Assembly: GCA_036345935.2 (NCBI GenBank)
Contig: JADWOT020000010.1
Span: 8,048,587-8,112,586, forward strand
Source of the DNA: Taenia hydatigena
Taxonomy: Eukaryota > Platyhelminthes > Cestoda > Cyclophyllidea > Taeniidae
DNA: 64,000 bases
Direction: 5' to 3'
In this document: one piece after another, positions 48,920-60,610 of the stretch
How positions within the stretch are numbered: the stretch's first letter is position 1
Layout of the letters: the number at the start of each line of letters is the position of its first letter
The notes under the pieces: generated by a model
The model's input: only the letters and a program-made list of their open reading frames with translations
Database searches by the model: none
Told to the model about the DNA's origin: nothing
Program-made: the position numbers and the translations under genes

Positions 48920-51900
48920 AGGTTTAATGCTTCCAAACCCTTCCACATTTATTTCTTTAGCTAAATTAGACGTGTGCTTGTTTAGTGAAGGTACATGGAG
49001 AACTAGGATAGATTCATCACACCAAAATGATTATGTACTCTTTACAGCCATTTAACGCTTACGAGTCGAACATCCTGCTTAAAGTAGAGCTGAACCGATA
49101 AAATTATCTGAGTGGCATCTGCTTAGATGCCTAAAACACGAAATGCACACGCTGCTTTGTTAAATCACTGAACCCAACTTGTTTATCGCCCAACTAGCCC
49201 TAAAGTGAAGAATCGAGAGTGCCCTCTACAATTGGTTGCATGTTCCAAGAAAAGGGAGAGATTTTAGTCAATCAGTCAAGCATCATGTTAGGCATTACAG
49301 GTGGAGTGGAATGGCAAAGTTAGCAAGCGGGCTTGACGAAGGATTTAATGCGATTTCGTCTGCTTTTCCAGATTAGTTGACAGATAGAAATGCCACGAAG
49401 CCGCCTTACTTGAGTGATGGAGATGGAGGAGCGTGTGCGTGGCTGCGTAGCAGCAGGGTGGCCAATGAGAGTTGGCGGAGACAGAGCATTTGGTTGACTT
49501 GACCCTATGATGGTGAGTGTAACCTAGCTTTCTCACACTTACTTGTTCGTTCCTATTCCCCCACGCCAATCTTTACCAAACAGTTGTATTTTACTTTCCC
49601 AATCACCCATCCTCGGGGTAGACATGATTACCGACTTTTCTCAGTGCTGTGCATCCCATAACAGATTGGATTCTATACCATGCCCCTCTACCAACAATTT
49701 GCTGTGATTGATAGGGATGATTAGGCTACGCAAACCAAATAATGAGTTATGCGAAATTCAAATTGGCAAGTGACACCCCTGCAAATGCCTCCCATTCGCT
49801 CGATGATAAAGTCACGTTCCGGGAAAAATAAACGAAGATGAAAACAAACTCCATTTCTTACCTTTACTTCTCAACTACGAGTAAGACGGATGGACATCTT
49901 TGACGTTAAACTGCATTTGAGCTAAAGGTTTAGTTATCCTGCCAGCTACCTCCGCTGTAGAAGCGTTTAAATTTAAGAGCATTTCTGGATGCCGTGTCTA
50001 CACAGAACTACTTTACGATGCAGAGATAGCTTCATCTGAATTTCGGTATGTTTGGCCCTCATAGTAGTTTGATTGTCTGTGTTTTAAAGGTGTATGAACC
50101 CCTCATGCGCCTTCTGACTGAACGAGGTGCCTTGAGTTCGTGCAGCAAATTGGGGACATTCTACTTCGTTGGACTTAAAGATGATGAACCTAAAATACAA
50201 ATGCAAGATCTGTTCTGAGAAATGCCACTTTGGATAATATCCGCTTAAATTTTGAAAAGATTGGTTACATTTTTGGGATTCAATTCATCCATACTAGTCA
50301 ATGTAAATTTCCACATCATGGCGACTAGGAGTGCGACAACTCTGTTGAAGGTGGCATGGTGATAGTGAAAGGCATCAAGGATAAGCGCATCCAAATCCCT
50401 CCTCTTTGGTATGATATTTACATCCTTTCTCTCACAGGTGGTTAGCAGAAACGAAAAGGGTACCTGCTCTCATAAATTCATTTGTCCTTCTTCGAAAACC
50501 ATCCACGACAAATAGCAATTTGTTTGCAGTTTTTAACACCTCTAGCAAAATTAAGTATAGTTGTCATTAATGATCTAATGTCATTATTCTCCACCGAGGA
50601 TCTTTGCTGAATTTATGTTCGATTGTCTCAAATTCCTGATCACCAAAACTTCTCTACCAAATCCATTATTTGTGAGGCAAATAGTATGCTCTATTCTTTT
50701 CTTCAGGCGACACAGAGCCATGCGAATTCGGCATCACATTTAATTCTCTGCCACCTTTATTTGTATGCTCATCAAGCTTATAAACTATGAAGTCACAGAC
50801 TGGTGGTGGCGAGTGTCAATTCTGATTCATGCAAAAAACAAGTGGTTTTGAAAGAATTGGTAGAAGAATACTGATGCGAGCATTTGTTAAGACTAGTGGC
50901 AGTGGAAATCGAGCACATCGCATTCGCCTCGTAGTAGGCAGGTAATATCTCATGCATCTGGCCTCGACATCAAAGCGTGGCCAGACGAATCCAAACGGCA
51001 CATGGTAACGAAGAGATCTTGAACTACATAAAGGATAATCTCCATTGATATGTGACTTCAAACCCACAAACTCACATCAGCATACACGACGATGACACGA
51101 GTGATGGACAGCGGTTATACCACATGAACTGACCTCGTACGTTGACGTGACTTTCGTGTCTGTGCAGACTGATGGCAACATGCATGAATGCTGAATGCTC
51201 AGTCACTCATAGGAGAAAACATCTCACATAGTCCACTGTGTGGGTATAGAATTGGCTTAGTTGGTCAAGACCAAATGTCTTACTGGTTAATGCGCTTGTG
51301 GTAACTTCTTGTAAGTACACCATGTCTGCTCAATGATATCTTCTTCTGTACTCGATCACCCTTATAGCTCTCTTAATTTTTAACGAATATTTTTATGCTG
51401 GAATGCCACATGCTAGAAGAAATAACGAGTTGAGCCTCGCACACTGTCTGCATCGTGAGCGAGGGCTTGAGACGGATTGACTGAACTACCGACGAGGATG
51501 CATTCCGCATTGTGAAGCATTAGCTAAGAGGTTTGAGACCACTGGGATTGGTGACTGGTGTGAAGGAGTAAAGCACACCCCCTATGGATGACGATGGGAT
51601 GGGACACCGAAATAAATAAACTGATTATTGGCCTTTTAGCACCATTCGTCTACCTAACTGAGCTCACATTCTTAACACAACTTCTGACAGCTTTTCCTCC
51701 CAAGCCAAACGATGCGACTCTACCATCCGTCATTTAGAGCGTATTCTACAAGATGACTTGTCCCGACGTGATAATAGGGTCAAAAGCACAGCAGCTTACC
51801 TTCTGTGGAAATACAGGGCGAGGATATTTTATAGAGTACACTGGGAGGTAACAACAATGGGGCCGGTTTATTGCAAGAAACAGTGCATTCATTTATGCTA

Positions 51901-54900
51901 GGAAACCGAAATGATCATCGACTGTTCTATGCTTGTGCAGCGAAACCCTCCTCTTTCAAGGGGTCTATGTTGCGATTCTCGGCAACTTACAACCCACCAC
52001 ATGATGATCCATTGAGTTAATATAAACCACCAGTAATTTTGCGTGATTACAAGACTTATACTGCTGACTTCGGTGCATTAGGAATGGTGGGCGATGTATA
52101 ATCATCAGTACTGAGTGATGCAACGATTGGAACAGCTAGACTGCATCAACGAAGACGCGGACGTGCGTAGAGGCATGGCCAATGCATCGCATTTACACAA
52201 GATGCCTGATGGCAGTGGATTGCAAATTTATCTGCGTTGCGAAAGCTATCTGCTGCATAGATATGTGCGTTGGACTGAGTGATTAAGTGACTCGTTTGAT
52301 ACGCGAAATGCATTGCAGCTAAAGACCAGTATCTAGAAAATCAAAGTATTTGCTAACTTATTACACAGCCAACATGTCTTTCGTTTGCCACAAGGACACT
52401 TTGACAGGCCAGCCATTAGACCTGCATAAAAATTGGGCAACGTCACATTATTTGACAGCATAAAATGCTTGTCGATGTGGGAGAAAATTATTGCTTAAGG
52501 ATGTTTCGAACCCACTCATTTACCATCCTTTCTTGACATGATTTATGAATTGGTATCAAAAGCGACATTTACAGTGAATTGGTGGGCAGCAGTGGAACTA
52601 AGTGCTGATTCATATAGACATAGGGATTGCACTTAGTCGAAAAAAGCAATGATCTCAAGCCAATTTTCGACCACCTTGAGTTGTTTTGCTATGTCTGCAG
52701 TAAATGAGACAACAATGCTCTCAAAACTCATATAGCGCACGCTAGCATGCGAGTCGCAAGGCTCCTAAAACGGTAACCCACAAATAAACATCATGACGTC
52801 ACCTTTTACGTTACATCAGGAGATGCGATGTCAACTGAGATAAAAATCATATGCACATTTGATGTGTCACCACACCAGTGCAGCTTCATTGCGCATAAAC
52901 TAGAGCCGCACGATTTCTACACCAGGGTGTGTACTCCTCACAATAGGTCTTGAATTTCTGCCAGGTGTATCAATACAGCTTATGCTCCCACATCGTTGCG
53001 AAATGCTGAACCTGACGCTGAAAACCGCAGTCTATGCTCCATTTAACCACAAGGCACATGAAGTGATCATGCACGTTCTAAAATAAAACTAAATTAATTT
53101 ATCATCAAAGGAAGACATTGAAACACCTCAAAGCAAACAGCCCACCACGAAGTAGGTTTGTGCTCAGAGTGGGTCCAGCGCCCTTATTGAATTCAACTTT
53201 GTCGTCAAGGAAGGTAGACAGAGTAAAATGTGCCTTTGCGTACAAAAGATTATGATGTCTTACAAGTGCCTTCGAATTGAAGACCTGGATTACTGTTTGT
53301 CCGCATCTCTGGTTGTTTTCTTCGGGACGTGACCCTACCATCCAGTCAAACGGACGTTTCATAAAAGTGCACCTAATCAATTTGAATTTTGCACAATCCG
53401 TTTTATGAGCTGCAGAGCCTTATAAGCCCATGATATGGTAGCAACTCGTTGATAAACCGCGTACGGTGTAAAATCGAAGCTTCAGTTAGAGAATTGGTCT
53501 TCCCTGGGAGGGTAAAATAGTTGGGAAAGCAAAATAAACAGAAATTGGTAAAGATTGGTGCAAATGAGCATGTAAAATAGTTCCATTAAGCTTATACACC
53601 ATTGCCTAGTCTTAAGAACTCAAATGCGATAATCTGAGTGTGCTAGATGGCGTGGAACAATTCTAGAATGCCTTTTATCCTACGATGCTTTCCTTTATTT
53701 CACTTTAAAGAAGTTTTCAATGTTGTAGCAGCACTCTAGAAAGCTCTGGAGCTGGGCATCTAGCACAATCTCTCCGGATTGGTTGGCATCACATACTAAT
53801 GTGTGCTGAGTGTGTGAGTGATCAACGCAGGGTCAAGGCCAGTCAAATGTGTGAGGCTGTAAAGCGCTCTCTGTCTCCGCCGCCTCTTATTGACTACTCT
53901 GCTGCCATGCAGTCACCCACCCACGCACGCACGCACTCAAGATTCACAGGCGTTTTGTAGTGCCACTAACTGTCAACCAATCCAGCAAAAGAGGCTAGAT
54001 TACCTTTAATCCTTCGTGAAAACCAATCAGCTCCAATTACAGTGCTTACTATGATGCTTGTCGGAGTAAATAACTCTGCCTTTCTTTCATGGACGTCTAG
54101 CCAAATGTGGACTTTATTGCCGTCTCTTTGCTTACATGCAGACTTGTGATTGCCTTTTAATGATGCGACTTGTCCATATCGTTATGTTTGAAGCCACAAA
54201 GCAGTGTCGCATGGCGAAGTGAATTATCCCTGATCCACTGCAGATTAGATGCTCAGCTACTTAGTTAACAGGCTTAGAGTCAAACAATTCCGAAGTGTTA
54301 TTTAAAGCATTTGACTTGCAGAATCATTAGTCATTTACCGTCAGTACGAGAGTGAGCACACTACGGTAAATTGAAAGAGCATGCCCCAAGTATGTACGAG
54401 TTTGTAAATACTGTACTCAGTCTGATTACAACTACAGGCTCTGCTGTGCATGTTGTCACACTGAACAATGCTTGCTGATGTGCCGTTGAGGCCTGAAGTC
54501 TCCACACCGCTTATCACCATCCGTGCCAATCGATTTACATTACATGCCTACTTCCAGTCGTTCCATTTGATGCCTCAGTCAACATGGAACCGCGCCTATC
54601 AACTAGGTTGTCAGTCGAATTAATTAATGCCAAATCGTGGTTAACGATAATGCGTCCAAAGCAGAAACGTGCGACGCTTTAGAAAATGACAGTAAGTGTG
54701 GCTAAAATAAGTCTCATCAGTTCAACAGGACAGTTACACCTTCCACATAATCTGCTAGAACTCTTTTTGTATTCCTTTTGCCAGCACAGTACCATTGTGC
54801 AATGTTGAGCACACGTATCATGCGTCACCTCAACTGTTGTGGTAAAGGTGATAACAGACTTATAATCAGTAAGGTATGGTTAGAGCGTCTGTAGTCATCT

Positions 54901-54960
54901 TTACCACCGAAGAGTGTTGATCACGAAATTCAGTATTATAAGTAAATATATATCAGGACA
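48920..54960 (+). repeat. Direct repeat copy 2 (partner 15.75-19.11 kb) with extra blocks
   Basis: This is the same order of blocks as 15.75-19.11 kb, interrupted by about 0.55 kb at 49.14-49.69 and about 2.4 kb at 50.21-52.62 kb. Its left end stops about 40 bases from the promoter motif of the intact FnIII gene. Confidence 0.8.
50210..52620. other. ~2.4 kb block absent from the 16.7 kb repeat copy
   Basis: The flanks correspond to adjacent positions near 16700 in the left copy. No reverse transcriptase, transposase, terminal repeats or poly-A tail was seen. An 83-codon minus-strand frame at 50816-51067 is unassigned. Confidence 0.45.
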
Positions 54961-55139
54961 AACGTTGCCAGTGTTTCGATCACTGTGTCACCAGCCCTTG
55001 CTTTAAATTAGAAAGCTAGTTTGCGGTAAAAGCCACAGTAACTAATACGCTTACGATGAAGACGGTTTTGGAGGCTCAGCTTATTTTACTTTCGAAGATG
55101 CGACAGCGTATAAGCATTAAAGCATAAAGATTGTTTGCC

Positions 55140-55720
55140 AATAACTTAATATGAATTGAACCAAGGCTTGAGTCGCAAAATTTATAAGCTCATGATGTGG
55201 ATGTTGAACGCCTCCTCTTCACATTATAATAAGCCAAAGTGCTATGTCAGAACATGCATCGCTGCAGCAAAGAAGAGTTTGAAGTCAACAGTCATAGTCC
55301 TACGACCATGGCTCCAAATGGCCGAGTAGTTCAGCGTTCTGTTTAGTAAACTTTAGGGCCCATAACGAAAAGCGGTACATGCATGCATGTGTTAGCACAG
55401 TTAGATCGCCCACATGCATTTCGGTGGGTTTTGCTGGTAGAGTCCAAATTTCTACTCTTAATCTCACTAAAGAGTTACCAATCGGATCGGTTTTTTCCCA
55501 AAATCCAACACAATTTTAGGCGATTTTCCCAAACTAATTTATCTTCAAGGTGAATATGGACTATGCACCATGCACAACAACTCGGTTGATCGAATGGTTC
55601 ACAGATATTTCGGTCAGGAAAAGGTGGAAGCACATGCTTCAGCTTTAAAGAAAGTTTGCTGTACCAGTATTTCATCATAAAGCGAGGCAGCATCAGATGA
55701 GCTGCTCGATGGTTCGCCCC
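55140..55720 (+). repeat. Inverted repeat arm (partner 39.77-40.30 kb)
   Basis: This is the reverse complement of 39.77-40.30 kb. It contains an 84-codon minus-strand frame (55475-55729) that is interrupted in the partner. Confidence 0.7.
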
Positions 55721-55749
55721 AATAACCACAACACGCAGGCGTCATTAAA

Positions 55750-57700
55750 GTGGAAGACTAGTAACCCTATTCATTGCTCTCAGAGCAAAGCCTAGACCCA
55801 AGATCATCACTGACCCTGACGACCAGCTTCGAATTGAATTGGGAACCAAGAGTCTAAAAAATGCAAGGCATTATGCAAATTGATACCTAAGCATAAAAGA
55901 TCAAAATGTGGTCCTGTAAAAGTGGCAGCGCAACTTCGTGCGCGCCGGCCATGAAAGTCAGTTCGAATATTTCACTTTTCGTCGTCAGAGAACATTGAAA
56001 CAAATCCACATCGTTGGTTTGCAAAGGCACCAGAGTGAGTCGACTTGTGCAGCTCATAATGTATGTTACAACAATCACTCGAGGCTAAAAGCTACTTTCA
56101 TCTTCTTGTTACACTCGCAACAACCCTTTCACTTCCCTCCTAACATCGGGTTTAGTCCCGTTTTCGGCCAATGAAATCCGCTTTCACCGTGAAGACATAA
56201 CCCCCCTGCATGTCAACCACTGCAGTGGAAAAGGTTTTAATTTTCATCTTGCATTCGGCTTGCCCACAATGACGAGATCACCTATATTGTCTAGGCTATC
56301 GGTTAGTTGGTGATGAAGAAGTAGCTTGTGCGAGCTACCAAACACTTCAATTCGACTCGATTGATCCTTGCAGCTGGAAAGACTTTTGCTAGAAGACTAA
56401 AAGAACATTCTTACAAGGAACACAAACAGTGAGTCTAGTGAGACACAAAGCCCATCACAACAACTCAGATGCTGGAACTCACACTTACCTGAGCGTAGTC
56501 CAATTCCACATTCTATGTGCTTTATTAAATGCTACATAACAGACATGCAGAATCCTGTCAAAGCTAATGCCTGACTTGTCATCAACACTGAAAGGAGAAT
56601 GCTGTTTGATAGTATGTCCTTTCTTTGAAGCACTTACGGCCTATTCAACTAAATTCCAGTCGTTCCCAGAATCGACAAAGGAGGCAGCGCTGGCACAGAT
56701 AATGTACTAGAAATGAACAAGTAGCATTCAAATTGGCAAATTAAGCGAATCAACAAAGAGTGAGCATACATTTTGCTCGAGGAGTTTTAATCAAAAATTA
56801 ATCTCCAACATGCGTATCGGCAACTAGGAAAAAATACGGAGAAATCAATGAAACGTCAAAATAAAGAATAACTTGCGTGTTGAGTAGAAGATAGCAGTGA
56901 TCACAAAGATGCTACACAACGCGTCACGAGTGTCAAGCACAAAGGCAGAAAATTGCCGATTCGCAAATGAATAACCACAAATACTGCATCCCGTGTCACA
57001 CAACACGGTGATGGTCAACTCGGTAAGCACAAGAATTTATCTCATTTATCACTTTCTAAAACACTAACATTGCGATCAGTAATGTGACACGAGTGCGAAT
57101 TCTATTGCTGCATGGAATTGTGCAGACTAAGGCAAGGCAGTCACGACTACTTCACCCTGTTCATATGTCGTTGTCATTGCAAACTGATAACATGAACATC
57201 AGCACTTCACGATTGGTGTGCAGAGTCCTCGATGCTCACCCAATTGAGAGTTAGTGTGCTACCTCACTATCGTGCTCGCTGTTGTAATTACTTGCTTAAA
57301 AATCTTCTTAACTTACCAATGCTTGATGTCCTCTCATTTCAACACTAACTCAACACACAACTGTGTGCATGCTGAGGAAAGTGAGTGATCTTTGACAGCT
57401 AAGCTGAAGCGGTTTTTGTGAGCAGCATTGACTGATGATTGTGTGGGAGAGGATCGACCTGCTTAGTGGATTGAAGAAGGGCGTGATGTTGACCGCATTG
57501 CTCTGTGGTGTGGTTTTGGTAATTCTCCCGCTCGTATGCAAACAAATGCAGTTCAATTTGCGCATTGTACTAGTGCGCAGATAACCTCCAGTGGCATCCT
57601 TACTGGACAGCTGTTGTGTGTGGAAAACAGTATTAATGCAGAGGGCAGGAGTTGCACCTGTGCGAGAAATATCGTGCATTCATAGTCCCATACACAAACA
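55750..57700. other. Single-copy interval, no gene assigned
   Basis: Frames at 55938-56174 (+) and 57350-57679 (-) have no recognised domain, and no family-type signal exon was found. Confidence 0.35.
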
Positions 57701-60610
57701 CTTGGCGCGTTCAAGTCGTTCTATTCAGTTTCAAAATTGACCTCTGTCTAAAAATTACATCCCATAGCTCGAGATGTGCATCTCGCCAAATGGCTTTAGC
57801 CGTGGGAAATGATATGTCATGAATACTTCCAAAGCAAAACGGACGTCTTATGAAAGCCTTATTTCCGCTAGCACCACAAGTGTTTCGATTGCGTTCATTG
57901 ATAACCTCCTGCGCTTATCTAGGTTCGTCTACTATTCTCCGCATTCTCAATCACTTCTCTGTAAATCAGGTGCCTGTGTGTGTGTGCGTGTGTATGTGAT
58001 AGGATTGGAATGGGCCTTTTCAATCTCCAACTACTGTTGTAATGGTAGGATCCTTACATGTGAACCATGGCTGGCTGAAGAAATACGCAATGAAACCTTA
58101 GTGTCTAAGAACAGGAAGTAGCTGAAGCTCAGTAGCTTACAATAACCAACACTGTGGGACTTAAAGAAAATAAAGAATTAAATATGCATTGAAGTGAGCA
58201 AGGTCACGTGTCGGTCGCCTCTCCTCAACTGATAAAACAATCGTTGAACATCGCAGTGAAATTGTCATTTCACATCCTCAACGCATTTTCGGTTTCAGAC
58301 TGCTGAACTTGGTGAACATCCGACCATCCCACAACCGCGAGCATTTCAAATTGCACAATTTCTGCGAGAATATGGAGATGATATACATCGTTTCCTCTTC
58401 CTCCTTCTCCTCCTGCTGAGATGTACAGCAACTTTTCGCTCATGAATTCACTATAGCATACGCCTTTGGTCCAGAATGATGCATAAGCAGCAGGGCTCAT
58501 GGCTCGTATCGACATGGGCAAACTATACTAATTCACACATTTTGAGGATTCCCGTAAATCTGCCGGCTTCCTCGGCAAACTTATAGCCTGCGCCTCGTCC
58601 CACACTACCGTGCGCGATGGCGATCATTTTGTTATCCTTAGTTGAGGCACTGACTTCACCTACATTTTCGCACTAAAATGTTGCAGATCAAATAGCAGAG
58701 TTTGAGGATACCACCCACCAAAGCTGTTTGGTTTCAATTACGTGAAATAAAAGTCAGCCCCTCAAAGTACCAAATCAGAAAGACAACATAGAGTTCATCA
58801 CAAAGTAGATGTCGAGGTGCACTGGCAGGCCAAAGGCCAAGAGGAGTGCTACTAAGGGAGGACGATGTTGGGTGGAATGCCAGAAGAATGGGTGGGTTCA
58901 CTCATTCCAATCAATGTGATATGGCTGTGATTTGATGCAATGCTGCACAAAGTGATAAGAATCGAGAGAAAAGATATATAAAATAGAAGTAGGGTGCAGC
59001 TATTAAATTCTGAAAAATAGTAGCTATCTACGTCAGGTTCGCTCAAATGCGAGCAGACTACGCTGAACTGTTACCAGCGATGAAGCATTGTGTTTCGGTC
59101 TTCAATGTAGCATTGTCATATATCGATAAAGTACTTTATTCCTGAAGGCGCTCAGAATGAAAAGAGTAGATTTAATTCAAAGGAAAATTGATCGACGGAT
59201 ATGAGCTGCTCACCAATCGAGTTGGCAACTTCAAAGACCAGATATCGCCAGTAGGAAAACATGCCAACGTGTCAGTTGGTGTGCAATCCCAGAGAAACCT
59301 TTTGTCCAACATTCAACAAGTTGTCCCTCTCATAGCCGCAACTGAAAACGTTCGAAGAATCGCCTTTCGACCAATCTTACTCTCCTGACACGTTGAATGC
59401 ACTGCTGCCACTCTCAGTGCAAGATCAATCGCTCAATTGTAGGCACAGTCTCCATTGTTCGGTCGGTTGACGCACTCACGTACATGGCGTTGGTGCTGAC
59501 TGCCGCACGTTGATCCGCAAAAGGTGATTGTTGGCATGACCTTTTGGAGAAACGATCCTCGTCCAGATCACAAGGGTTCGCTGTTGCGAGTGGCGATTTT
59601 TAAAAGAGTTCCACAACCAATATTTCATACACACGCACCATTCTGAGTGACTAAATATTGTGCTGGTCAGTCATTTCGGATCTAAGGCCAATCAACCACC
59701 AATAGATACGCGGGACTGAGTCGACCGGGTGATTCGATCCCAGCCACTATTGTCCTGCCGTCAGGTCCACCTACACACCAATCCACCCATTCACTCATCT
59801 GCACAAGCACACTTACTGCGTGTGGTGAATGCCACCCACGTCACTGGAGCAAATGGCTAGTCGGGTTACTACAATTGACCAACCTAGACACGACACGTGA
59901 GTCTACTCCCTCCCTAACTAACTCTCCTACTGTCGAAGCCATTTCAATTACTAGCTTGAATTCCGGCCTACTGGGGCAAATTTGCTGCGAAGAATCGGAA
60001 GTTGCCATTTTATTTGCATGAACTATGTCTCTGTCTGTGTGTGTGTGTTTGTCATGCTTGTGCCTAATCGGGACGCATATAATTTGAAGCAGTCACATAC
60101 GAGTTGGTTGTGCTAATTGAAGTCACATATTAAAATAGGAAGGAAATTCACACAGAGCATACTACCACGCAAGTAAACACGGTTGCAACAAGTAGAGTAG
60201 TCAAGCCAAACATAGTGAATGCAGGGAACGAGGCAGACTGTGTTGGCCAAATAGCTCACTCTTCACCATCTATCCTACAAAAGCAGGCTTTGCTATGATA
60301 ATTTGGAAAGGAAAGGCGTCACTTAGCTGTAGGCTGTGCATCATGTGATTCATCGCCTGCCTTACTGGCTGCATCTGTTCAAATGGCTGAAGGCGAGTTG
60401 ATGCTGATACCTAACATAAGCAAAGGAAAGTTTGCCGCTCCCAATTTGTTGTTTCAATGGTTCTCTTCTCTTCTGTTCTGTTCTGTTCAACTCCAAGTCT
60501 GAATTAGTTTAGTCAATTTGAAGTCACAGCATAATGTTTGAGGAGAGACGTGGTGTAGACTGACCTCATGGCAAAGGCGGAGTGGTTACTGTCGTGACTC
60601 ATGGACAGTG
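57700..60610 (-). repeat. Inverted repeat arm (partner 2.86-6.95 kb)
   Basis: This is the reverse complement of the left arm without its 1.1 kb block. The junction at 59820-59830 reads CACCACACGCAGTAAG, joining the two flanks of that block. It contains TG-rich simple sequence at 57974-57998 and 60035-60048 and the leucine-rich relic. Confidence 0.85.
58338..58445 (+). pseudogene. Start-less copy of the leucine-rich ORF
   Basis: The plus strand reads RAFQIAQFLREYGDDIHRFL then a Leu run and CTATFRS-stop. It is the inverted-repeat partner of 6207-6314 and a direct relative of 30856-31020, with the start Met replaced by Ile. Similarity extends about 60 bases upstream (GCTGAACNTGGTGAAC). Confidence 0.4.
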
